A program made the translations under genes and the position numbers. The notes beneath the pieces were generated by a model that saw only the letters and a list, made by a program, of their open reading frames with translations, made no database searches and had not been told where the DNA came from. DNA of 62,762 nucleotides, from IMG/VR virus record IMGVR_UViG_3300020370_000005, positions 1 through 62,762 of that record; one strand, given 5' to 3'. This DNA is from a virus. Below, in pieces: positions 49,301-58,300 of the stretch (the first letter of the stretch is position 1; each line of letters begins with the position of its first letter).

Positions 49301-50949
49301 CAACTGTAGTTTCTTCTACAACATCCAACTCTGCTGCAGATACTATTACAGTAACTGATGCATCTGGTAATTGGTTACAAGGAACGTCTACTACTTTCCT
49401 TCTAAGATCTTCTGAAGCAATTGCAACTCAGGTTGTTGGTAGTGCATCTGGAACTTTGGAAGTTGGTGATGTTGTTACTGGTGCGACATCTGGATCCGTT
49501 GGTATTGTTAAGACTTGGAATGGATCTAATGCATTGGTACTTCATTATATTACTGGAGCATTTACTAATACCGAAACTATAAATGAGGCTGGTGGTTGGT
49601 CTGCAACTGTAACCTCTTCTACTGAAAGTGGTGATTCTTTCGGTTCATATCTTTCTGCTGCACCTACCTATGCAAGTGATGAGAAAGAAATTCTTGTATA
49701 TCATAGAAATCATGGTATGCATCAACGTACAAATAATGTTAAAGTTGAAGGTGCGATTTCTGAAATTGCTAATACATCCTTAACAAGTGCATTAGCAGCA
49801 GCGGCAACATCAATCACTGTGGAGAACGCAAGTTTATTCCATCAAGTTGTAAATGGTGCTGCGATTAGTAATGCAAATCCAGGATACGTTAAGATTAATG
49901 ATGAGATTATAACATACAATGCTATTTCTAGTGATGGTAAAACCATTACTGTTTCTACCTCTGGTAGGGGTACTAATGGAACTACTGATACAACACATGC
50001 ATCTGGAGCAATTGTTGAATGTTATAGTCTTGATGGTATTCCTCTAATCGATATTAATAAGACTCATACAAGTATATCTTGTCCTTGGTTGGATACTTAT
50101 ATGCTTCATCTTAATGGTGTAGCAAACAATGGTATTCGTGCTGGTGGAAATATGATTTATGCTTCTCAGAATACACAGTTTGAGACTCTAACTCCTACTA
50201 TTTCTGTAATGAATTTGCCTGAAACAGATATTACTGCTAGAATTAATACAACTACAGCAACATCTATTGGTAATGGAAGTGCTGTTGTTGATCAATCATC
50301 CTTTGTTAATGATGGTACTTATGAAGCAGTAACATTGAACGATCTAAACTTCTTCCCAGATCCTAAGATGATTTGTTCTGAAGTTAATGAGAATGCTAAA
50401 TTAGATGGTCAAAAATCATTGACTATGCTCATTGATTTGTCTACCACAAAATCAACACTTTCTCCTGTTGTTGACTTAGATAGATGTTCGTTGATTACAA
50501 CATCTAATAGAATCAATGCTTGGCCAGGTGGTTCTTCTCCATACGGTCAGCAAAGTGCAATTGATACATCACAAGATGTTTCTCTTCTACCATTAGGCGA
50601 TCAAAATGATTGTGTATATATTACAAGACTTGCTCGTTTAATTAGAGAGTCTAGATCAATTAGAGTTGATTTCCAAATGTCTCGTCCACCAGAGGCAGAT
50701 GTTAGAATTTACTACAGAGCATTTAGCACTGGAACTGGTGATGATATCGATTCTATCGGTTGGACACAAATGGATAAACCTCTTCAGTATGATGATTCTC
50801 CTAGTGAAGAAATTCTTTGGAAGGATTATTACTACGAAGTAAGTGGTTTAAACTTTAATGCATTCCAACTTAAGATAGTTCTAAGATCTGCTAATCAAGC
50901 AAGGGTTCCGTTAATCGCTGACCTTCGTGCTATTGCACTTGCAACATAA
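43381..50949 (+). CDS. DUF4815-type virion protein (2,522 aa)
   Basis: The N-terminus (NVTPYYDDFDKDKNFYRVLF, then PIQARELSTMQSVLQNQVES) is typical of the DUF4815 family of phage structural proteins. Further on there are TSGA modules (for example near residues 500-550), GxGY repeats (587-673), a segment YDPLAQSFIVEEEGGTF near 1758 that recurs in cyanophage homologues, and a long beta-rich C-terminal half. It occupies the gene 9-10 position of T4, so it is probably a baseplate or fibre-anchoring protein. It starts five bases after gene 8 and its TAA overlaps the next ATG. Confidence 0.75.
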   Translation: MAQNTNLNVTPYYDDFDKDKNFYRVLFRPGFPIQARELSTMQSVLQNQVESVGTHLFKDGAMVIPGQVGYDLDVQAVLVQESFLGSDVETYRTQITGTIIEGLTTGVKAKVLYSISASESERGYITLYVKYIDSGDTTSDTGLKTFQINEQLITDKEITFGSTLIEIGTPFAQLLPVNATAVGSTAYISEGVYYIRGHFVNVSDKYLILDQYGSNPSYRVGLEVLESIVTPEDDESLNDNAAGTSNYSAPGAHRFKIQTQFVKRLIDDEADKDFIELLRINNSRVENFVERTEYSELEKSLARRTYEESGDYVIDTFNVTMREHLNDGFNNGVYVKGQDSDQGNPADDAKLAIEVSPGKAYIRGYRTNFISPRYVDVDKPRDFETRENGIINFNLGNFVKVYDVHGWPEISGDGVSDAYQTLNLYDDWAPNATSSVKSGANRIGRCRVVQLQKSSSALAATSPFGIEPSINGGVYDLWFFDVQMFTVLNISNAVTYTAGTKIIGKTSGATGYIADTGNNTHYIYIEHVSGEFTNGEILSVNNRDSGTLEAAHTYQLSDVRSSFGLDGSSAVRFGANWILNDSRPIESSTVNIDETTGDVLTVDTIVGGSGYSNATGVATTGGNGSSLTVDITVSAGAVTGVTVNNAGSGYDINETITISGGGGNATFDVASVGREDITGFRTRFEKDLRPGDVVTPTLSDLEGTNTLRVKRVDPTAIATTSANRKSTVLAGDAVFDYSDQTTRIDNTLKVGTVAAGQYSELVRLRPFIFQKDYQNGELSFDLPEDTMKSLSDESFFVFRNFASKTVTSGSITLTLPETEAFGALSGDNYILTIIDKGTSSVFTDGENVDIDAQVDAGVLSTSFGSDNQSFSISGLTGIATVTLTALVSKNTVAKKIKTAAKMRTLKVIKTDIDVDTQPTGLTYSTLYGTRVEDLDISFGVNDVYNIHAIYESYDDNDASAPYVVLTESVFFAASTLIIGKTSGARGRVISFSNADLKLYYVGLNEIPFITGESITGENTAGDAITGIIDDTEGSIFAGSKVITDQFSLEAGQKTNFYDVSKLIRLPSTVAPTRRLLVIFDFFAHEASGDYFSAQSYSGILYKEIPNFKMDGSIKYIRDQIDFRPAVKELRNGSGTVSDPYYVNCSTFDFVSRVFDTTGGTNGSTIFDIMQVNSSFRADYAWYLPRIDKLYLSHDGRLIISKGVSGYYLIPPPRVENAMLLATIEYKPYVFDPERDILITTEVIRRYTMKDIGDLEQRLTHVEYYTSLSMLESQAENTKTYDENGFDRLKNGYVVDDFTDHTTGDVLHPDYKCSLDFREGQLRPQHYTTNIGLQYNAADSTNIVKTAGNVLMLPYEDVALITQPYASRTENVNPFNVFTFIGRIDLTPASDDWIDIERVPARVENIEGDFSSVSQDMGVDQNGFAPVQWGSWQTNWTGETLQSTSQNRSSSGTFGVGRQLGSLGHGQRRQGLFYLHERRTFRVVNNQARQGIRSRVVPKIERRSLGDSVLSRSAIPWIRSRNIGFNVDRLKPRTRMYAFFDGVDVTNYLTPKVIELIKNSAIDSRTNETPFVVGETVLGETSGCQLKVIAPDDGYKTNPYGKGTEVLPTSYASQTALLNHDITAISETVSPDYFGNMQVGEILVGQTSGARAVVQDRRLLTDNVGNLQGTFFVPSPKNDANPRWATGTRAFRFTTSDSNSKSIGAVDSSADTTYAATGTLQTVQENVLAIRNAEIVRDTVSEDRVVETTRTETRQIGWYDPLAQSFIVEEEGGTFLSGVEIFFNTKDDNIPISMQIRTMENGYPTKTILPFSDVTITPDQVEISESAAVATKFSFQAPVYIKSSVEYCFVLLSDSNEYKVWISRMGDVDVSGNRTISEQPYAGVLFKSQNASTWTADQYEDLKFTVYRANFTETSGTVALNNTPQGKGNGGIHRLIDNPIQTIKPKLVLTTGPSASQYTFSIGARILQLTSNAAATVVSSTTSNSAADTITVTDASGNWLQGTSTTFLLRSSEAIATQVVGSASGTLEVGDVVTGATSGSVGIVKTWNGSNALVLHYITGAFTNTETINEAGGWSATVTSSTESGDSFGSYLSAAPTYASDEKEILVYHRNHGMHQRTNNVKVEGAISEIANTSLTSALAAAATSITVENASLFHQVVNGAAISNANPGYVKINDEIITYNAISSDGKTITVSTSGRGTNGTTDTTHASGAIVECYSLDGIPLIDINKTHTSISCPWLDTYMLHLNGVANNGIRAGGNMIYASQNTQFETLTPTISVMNLPETDITARINTTTATSIGNGSAVVDQSSFVNDGTYEAVTLNDLNFFPDPKMICSEVNENAKLDGQKSLTMLIDLSTTKSTLSPVVDLDRCSLITTSNRINAWPGGSSPYGQQSAIDTSQDVSLLPLGDQNDCVYITRLARLIRESRSIRVDFQMSRPPEADVRIYYRAFSTGTGDDIDSIGWTQMDKPLQYDDSPSEEILWKDYYYEVSGLNFNAFQLKIVLRSANQARVPLIADLRAIALAT

Positions 50950-51245
50950 TGATAGAGGATAATAAACCACATCCCCATGATAGTATGCCAATAGCAAATG
51001 GCACCAATAGATATGCACCCCCTGAAAAAATGATTGAATTAGAAGAAAACCCAAGACCTGAAGAAGAAATAGCAGATGACTGGTTTGAGAATGATACCTA
51101 TGCTTCTCGCCATCAATCAACACCTGAGCACGAGAAAAGTGCTGAAGAAATAGTAACTATGCATGAGAAGATGTATAGAATGGCAAGATCAAAGTACAAT
51201 CCATTTTCTGTAGGTGGATCGGAGAATATTCATGACTTCGATTAA
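50949..51245 (+). CDS. Hypothetical acidic protein
   Basis: A 98-aa acidic, Pro-rich protein (ENPRPEEEIADDWFEN) with little predicted order and a helical segment EKSAEEIVTMHEKMYRMAR. It starts in the TAATG overlap with the previous gene and overlaps the next. A member of a three-gene block of small proteins between the DUF4815 gene and the oxygenase; family not recognised. Confidence 0.6.
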   Translation: MIEDNKPHPHDSMPIANGTNRYAPPEKMIELEENPRPEEEIADDWFENDTYASRHQSTPEHEKSAEEIVTMHEKMYRMARSKYNPFSVGGSENIHDFD

Positions 51246-51483
51246 AGATGATTTGCCAGAGTTGATTCCCGTGGAGGGAAAGGATGGTCTTTACAGGGAT
51301 GTATCCTCTACTGCTATCGTAAAAGATAACCAAGATGAATATGATAAATATATGGCATCTTATAATAAGAGGCAAAAAGAAGCAGCTGATAAGCGAGCTT
51401 TACAAAATGAAGTTTCTGAGTTAAAATCAGAGATGAGTGAAATCAAATCACTTTTACTAACGTTAGTCCAAGACAAAAAATGA
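51232..51483 (+). CDS. Small virion-cluster protein with C-terminal coiled coil
   Basis: An 83-aa protein. The opening SIKDDLPELIPVEGKDGLYR and the C-terminal coiled coil (ALQNEVSELKSEMSEIKSLL) match a small protein I remember in cyanophage structural clusters. The ATG at 51232 lies 14 bases inside the preceding gene; a GTG at 51214 is further upstream but gives an unfamiliar N-terminus. The stop overlaps the next ATG (ATGA). Probably a minor structural or chaperone-type protein. Confidence 0.7.
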   Translation: MTSIKDDLPELIPVEGKDGLYRDVSSTAIVKDNQDEYDKYMASYNKRQKEAADKRALQNEVSELKSEMSEIKSLLLTLVQDKK

Positions 51484-51737
51484 CAGATGATGCAACCGCA
51501 CCTGTAGAAAAGGTGTCTCAAGAAACGATGCTCCAACAGTTTAGAGATCGTTTTAATGCGGCAATTGAAGAAAATAAGCAGTTGTCAGAAAAAATTAAAC
51601 AAAATGAAGTAGTTGCTTTGAAACTACAAGGTGCTATTGAGGCATTAGAATATTATCAGGACAACCCTCCAACTCCAGATATTCCTGCTGATAATGTAGA
51701 AAGTGAATCCACAGAGATTGATAACCTTACAACATAA
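51480..51737 (+). CDS. Small coiled-coil protein
   Basis: An 85-aa protein with a coiled coil in residues about 15-60 (LQQFRDRFNAAIEENKQL, then QNEVVALKLQGAIEALEYY) and a Pro/Asp-rich tail. It overlaps the previous gene by four bases. Two neighbouring coiled-coil proteins of similar size suggest a partnership, for example as fibre-assembly helpers; this is inference. Confidence 0.65.
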   Translation: MTDDATAPVEKVSQETMLQQFRDRFNAAIEENKQLSEKIKQNEVVALKLQGAIEALEYYQDNPPTPDIPADNVESESTEIDNLTT

Positions 51738-51742
51738 AAGGA

Positions 51743-52291
51743 ATGGATCGTAATTTTATTATAGTAGATAAATTTTTAGATGATCCAGACAGAGTAAGGC
51801 GTGAGGCATTATCCTTAGATTTTGATTTAATTCAAGAATCTGTGCCAGGTGTCAGAACATCTTCAGCTTTGGTTGGTGATCATCAGACAGAGGTAGAGAC
51901 CAAACTAAAGACTATTTTCGGAGGAGAGATAGTATGGGATTGGACACAGGCTAGTTTTAAGTTTCAATCATGCCAAGACGGAACACAAACTTGGGTTCAC
52001 AAAGATAGTCCAGAAGAACATCAAGGAGAGTGGGCAGGAGTATTGTTTCTGACTCCAGATCCTTTGCATGATGGTGGAACTGCTTGCTATTTGTCTCCTG
52101 ATTATGAACCAAGGATGTCACGTATCGATCAGTCACATAGTCCAATTATAGATATGGGTGCAGGAAATGTTTACAACAGACTGGTTCTATATCGTGGCAA
52201 AGTGTTATATCATAGTAGTATTCTACCTGGTTTTGGCCACACGCTAGAAACAAGTAGACTCACACAAACATTCTGGTTCAATGTCAAATAA
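51743..52291 (+). CDS. 2OG-Fe(II) oxygenase-like protein (DUF6445-like)
   Basis: A 182-aa protein. The pattern WVHKDS (H86-x-D88), GVLFLTPD, GGTACY, YRGKVLYHSS (H157) and SRLTQTFWF (R172) reproduces the iron triad and the 2-oxoglutarate arginine of the double-stranded beta-helix oxygenases; the overall layout resembles the DUF6445 group. It differs clearly from the oxygenase at 5758. Its location among tail genes suggests it could modify a virion protein, but the substrate cannot be read from the sequence. It is followed by an intrinsic terminator. Confidence 0.75.
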   Translation: MDRNFIIVDKFLDDPDRVRREALSLDFDLIQESVPGVRTSSALVGDHQTEVETKLKTIFGGEIVWDWTQASFKFQSCQDGTQTWVHKDSPEEHQGEWAGVLFLTPDPLHDGGTACYLSPDYEPRMSRIDQSHSPIIDMGAGNVYNRLVLYRGKVLYHSSILPGFGHTLETSRLTQTFWFNVK

Positions 52292-52320
52292 AAAAGGGGA
52301 GACATCAGTCTCCTTTTTTA
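52291..52320 (+). terminator. Intrinsic terminator after the tail cluster
   Basis: GGAGAC (52298-52303) pairs with GTCTCC (52308-52313) around ATCA, preceded by an A-run and followed by six T. A late promoter starts five bases later, so this is the boundary between two late transcription units. Confidence 0.88.
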
Positions 52321-52324
52321 ATGG

Positions 52325-52332
52325 CATAAATA
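52325..52332 (+). promoter_or_regulatory. Late promoter (CATAAATA) before the tail fibre gene
   Basis: Seven of eight bases match TATAAATA and it sits between the terminator and the fibre start at 52369. Confidence 0.65.
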
Positions 52333-52368
52333 ACTTGGAAGCATGTTCTCATAGAGTTGTCGTAAAAA

Positions 52369-55300
52369 ATGGCAAATAGAATTCAATTAAGACGTGGTAA
52401 TGGGCAAGAATGGCAAAACTCTAACCCTATCCTCGCTCAAGGCGAACTTGGTATCGAACTTGATACAGGTCGTTTTAAGATAGGTGATGGTGTCACCCCA
52501 TGGAATACCCTTAGATATGAACGCCCAATCGAGTCAACCTCAAACACGGCAAACACTCTAGTACAAAGAGATAATGACGGTAATTTTTCTGCTGCAACTA
52601 TTACTGCTACAATCATTGGTAATGCTTCAACAGCATCTAGATTAGCAAGTTCTAGACAGATACAGTTAATTGGTGATGTTGGTGGTTCTCAAATTTTTGA
52701 TGGATCTGAAAATATTTCTATTTCAGCAGCTTTAGATCTATTATCTAGTTTACCTCACCACGATAATACGGAAACTAGTAATGGAACATATACAAAAGTT
52801 ACTGTTGACGCTAAAGGTAGAGTTACAAATGCTTCAAACCCAACAACTCTTGCTGATTATAATTTAAATGGAACTGTAGAAGGTTCATCTGCACAAGCAT
52901 ATGATTTAGATTTAGTTGCTTTAGCAGGTCTTACTACTACAGGTTTTATTTCTAGAACTGCTTCAAACACAATGGCAACCCGTACAATTACGGGAACTGC
53001 TGGTAAAATTAATGTAAACAATGGTGGTGGTCTCGCTGGTAATCCCACTTTAGATCTTGCAACTACTACAGTAGTTGATGGTGATTATAACACTGAATCA
53101 TTAACATCAGTATCTGGTGTTGGTAGTAATAGCGAACCTTTTGGAACTGAAACTGTAAACGCAGTTAAGTTCTCAGTTGATGATAGGGGTCGTTTAACAT
53201 CTGCGACAAATGTACCTATTGCTACTGCTACACAAGGTACAACAGCAGCAGCATATAATGCAGGAACGACTTATGTTCGTGGTGATCAAATCACTAACGC
53301 AACAAAACTTTATCAAGCAATAGCAGGAATTGCTGCTGGTGCTGGTGCTCCTACTCATTCAGATACAAGTGATGCTGGATCATGGAGACATCTTGGTGCT
53401 GCAGCATCACCACAAAAAGGACTTGCTTCATTCGATCAAGAAGATTTTGATGTAACTGCAGGTGGTCATGTTACAATGGCTCTTGGTTCTATTGATAATG
53501 ATCAATTACAAAATAGTAGAGTATCCTTTGCTGATGGTAATACAAAAGAAGACTTTGATCTTGATCAAGAACTAACTGCTACTACAGGATATCGTGGATT
53601 CAATTATCTCAACTATGTCAAGGTTAATGATACAAGCGGTAATCTACTGTTTGGTGCGAATAATACTGGTGATAGTGGTGCTGGAGAAGTTGATATTAAT
53701 GCAAGACTTTATTTTAGTGATGCAGACATTACCTTCGATGGAACGGCTGCACAAACTTTAGACAAGACTGGAGATGGTAATTTAACGTTCCAGACTACAC
53801 AGGACTCATCTTCTGCTAGAACATTAAGTATTTTAGCAACCAATGCTGGTACTGGTACTAGTGGTGTTGTTGTAACTGCAGAAGATTCTGTTGCTATTAC
53901 AGCATCTGATGCTGCTGGTAAAGTACAAGTAGAAGCAATGTACTTCCAAGGAGACTATATTGCTTCCTCTGCTGCTACCATGATCTTGGATCCTGGTGAT
54001 GATAGAGCAGTGGCTGGTAAAGTTCAGATAATGGGGGATTTACAGGTAGATGGAACGACTACAACAATTAATTCAACGATTACTACGTTGGATGATCCTA
54101 TTATCACTCTTGGTGGTGATACTGCTCCAGGTTCAGATGACAACAAGGACAGAGGAGTTGAATTCAGATATTACGATGCTTCGGCAAAGGTTGGATTCTT
54201 TGGTTACGACGATTCAGCCGCAGATCTTGGAGGGCATACAGGAGCGTTTACATTCCTCTACGATGCCACAAATACCTCCGAAGTATTCTCTGGAACAGAT
54301 GCAGGGATCGTCGCTGGTAATTTAAAACTTACAACTAATACTAACTCAACATCAAATACTACTGGAGACTTAGTAGTTGCTGGTGGTGTTGGTATTGGAG
54401 ATGATGTTAATATTGGTGGACTATTAGATGTAGACGGTACATTCCGTGCTAATTCTACAAGTAGATTTGATGATAATATTGTATTCCAAGGTGCTTCTAA
54501 GACTTTAGAACTTAAGAATGGTTCAGGAACTACTAAGACTACACTTCATACTACAACAGGTAATGTTGATATTGGTGGCGTATTAAATCAAACTGGCAAT
54601 ATTGATGCTGCTGCTAATTTAAATGTAGCTGGTCTGGTCTATCTTGAATCTACAGATAATCCTGATATTGTATCAGGTGCTCCACACACAATTCAGAATT
54701 CTGATTATGGTGCATTAAGAGTAGATGGTGGTGGATATTTTGAAAAGGATGTATTGTTTAATGGTGACATCTATCTGAATGGTGACTTTAACCAGCAAGA
54801 AGACGCAACTGAGAACTACGGTTTAAGGAACTACCTATCTGTCCGATATAAACTACGTGCTGGTTCTGTTGGTGTATACACTCCAAGTTATTCAAACCAT
54901 AACACTTCTAACTTAAGAGTCTTTGGTGGTGCTGGTGTTAACACAACACTACACGTTGGTGCTACTGGAGCAGGACAAGGTTTATTTGTTGGTAAGAAAA
55001 ACTCTGGAGATACAGTTAAGTTTAGTGTTGATGGACCTTCTGGTAACGTTGATACTTCAGGTACTTTAGTTGTTGCAGGTCAAACAACTATTAATGATTC
55101 ACTTATTATTAATGCTGCTAACGAAGAGTTTGCAATTCAGAATGGATCTGGTACTGATAAATTTACAGTTGACACAGACAATGGTAATACAGTAATTCAA
55201 GGTACTGTTAATATTGAGGGTGTAACTGATATTGATAATGACTTTGCAGTTAGAAATAGTACAACAGATAAGTTTAAAGTTACTGCTTCAAATGGTAATA

Positions 55301-58300
55301 CTAATATTGAAGGAACTCTAACTGCTGATGGACATACTGAGTTAAATTCAACTCTTAACGTTGACAGTAATACAACTATTGGTGGAACATTAGAAGTTAC
55401 AAATAATTCAGAGTTCAATGGAACTGTAGATGTAGATAATGACTTTGCAGTTAGATCTGGAACTACTGATAAATTTACAGTCGCATCTTCATCTGGTAAT
55501 ACAGCAACTGATGGTACTTTAGTTGTTGCAGGTCAAACAACTATTAATGATTCTCTAATCGTTCAAAGTGATAATGAAGTAGTTAATATTAACAATGGTT
55601 CTGGCACAACTAAGTTTAGTATCGATACTGATAACGGTAATACTAACATCATTGGTACATTGACCGTTGGTGATGCCACACAGATTAATGACACATTAGG
55701 TGTTTCCAATGTTGTTACATTTACAAGAAACACTCAGCAAACTCTAACTGGTTCTTATGCTGCTGATGGTGCATTCCAATTAACTGGTGGTGCTGCTATT
55801 GGTAAGAATGTTGCTATTGGTGAAGGATTAAGAGTTTATGGTGGAACTGAATTAACTGGTGCTTTAGATCTTAATAATAGTGCTGATATATCTGGTGCTT
55901 TAGTAACTCATGATAATGTTACTATCACTGCTGATAATAAAGAATTTGCTATTCAAAATGGATCTGCTGCTGATAAATTTACAGTTGATACCGACAATGG
56001 TAATACTGATATTCGTGGAACATTAGATGTTGGTGGTGATGTAACTGCCGAATCTAATCTCACAATTACGGGGAATCTTACTGTCAATGGAACAACAACT
56101 ACTGTCAATTCTACGGTTACAACTCTCGATGACCCTATCATTACTGTGGGTGGTGACACAGCACCAGCGTCTAACGACGGTAAGGATCGTGGTGTTGAGT
56201 TCCGTTATTACGACGGCTCTGCGAAAATTGGGTTCTTCGGATATGACAGATCCTCCTCACAATTCGCATTCTTAACAGATTCAACAAACACATCAGAAGT
56301 TCATGCTGGAACAGATGGTTCTCTTCGTGCTGGTAGTTTAAATCTTACTGCTGCTGGCACTGCACTTGATGTTGATAACGACGCTAACATCGATGGTGCT
56401 TTAACAGTTGATGGTCAAATTGTTTCTAATAAATCAACTGGTGCTCCATTCTCTATTGCTTCAACTACTAAAGTTAATAATCTAAACGTTGACTTGTTGG
56501 ATGGCATGACAACTGCAAGTGCTAATACAGCATCTACAGTTGTTAATCGTGATGGATCTGGAGACTTTGCTGCTAATCAAATCACTGCTGCTAGTGCTGC
56601 TGGTGCTGGTGCTGGATTCTTAGGTAACGCAACTACTGCTGATGCATGGAAGACTGCTAGAACTTTAACTGTAGATGGTGTTGTAAATGGTAGTGTATCT
56701 ATAGATGGTAGTGCTGCTGTCACTCTTACAACTACTTACGATGATGCAGACATAACTGCTTTGGCAGCGATGAGTGGCACAGGATACGTTGTAAGGACTG
56801 CCGCAAATACATACGCACAAAGAACATTTGCTGTTACAGCATCCTCTGGTATTACACTTACCAATGCTGATGGTGTATCAGGTAACACAACTATTAACGT
56901 TGCTTCTGCAAGTACAAACGCTGCAAACAACTTAGTATTACGTGATGCATCTGGAGACTTTGCTGCTAATATAATTACTGCTGCTCTTGTGGGTAACGTA
57001 ACTGGTACAGTATCTAGTATTGCTAACCATGACACTGCTGACCTTGCTGAAGGTACTAACCTTTACTATACAGATGAGCGTGTTGATGATAGAGTTAATG
57101 CTCTTGTAGTTGCTGGCACAGGTATCACTAAGGTATATGATGATGCTGCAGGAACTTACACACTTACAGTCACACAGGCAGATGTAAATACTGATAATGT
57201 AACAGAGGGTTCAACAAATCTCTTTACAACTGCTGCAAGAACTAGAACACACTTTACTTATGGAACTGGCATTACTCACTCTAGTGGCACTCTTTCTGTT
57301 ACTCAGTCTGATATCAATACTGATAACGTTACTGAAGGTTCTACTAACCTCTTTACTACTGCTGCTAGGACACGTACTCACTTCACCTATGGTACAGGTA
57401 TTACTCATAGTTCTGGTACTCTATCTGTTACTCAAGCGGATATAAACACAGATAATATTACTGAAGGATCTACTAATTTATTCTTTACTGACGCTAGAGC
57501 AGATGCACGTATTGCTGCTGCTGATACTGATGACTTATCTGAAGGTTCAACAAATCTTTATTACACAGACGCAAGAGCAAATGCAAGAGTTGCTGCTGCA
57601 ACTGGTGCAAACCTTGATCTATCCAGTAAGTCTACAACTAACCTTTCTGAGGGAACTAATCAATATTATACAGAGGCAAGAGTACAAACAAAACTCGATA
57701 ATGCTTTTGAGCAATTGAGTGCAATGCTTAATAACCTTGCAACTTCAACTACACTTACACTAGCACTTAGTGGAGACCCAACACCAGGTGCAGTTGTTAC
57801 AACAGGAGTTAGTGTTGGTGGTGGCGGTGGATTTACTGCTGGAACTGGTGTAGCAACCACTGGTGGTACAGGTTCTTCCTTGACAGTTAATACTACTGTT
57901 GTTGGTGGTGCTATTACTGCTGCTGTAGTAAACGCAGGTGGTTCTGGATATTTAATTTCAGATACTGTCACAGTAACCAACCCTAATGCAGGTAAAGTGT
58001 TAACACTTAACCTTGCATCACTTACAGGTGGATCTGGTTATACTACTGGAACTGCTCTTGCTACAACAGGTGGTTCTGGATCTGCATCTCTTACTGTGGA
58101 CATCACCGCTTCTGCTGGTGCAATCACCAACGTTACTATTAACAATGGTGGTACTGGTTATGCTGCTGCTGAAACAATTACTATTGTTCAGGCAGGTGGT
58201 GCAGGTGGTACAGTTGCCACCGCTACTGTTGCTACAAATGCAACATTAACTCTTACTGACATCACAACGATGGAAGTTGGAGCAACTGTAACAGGTGCTA

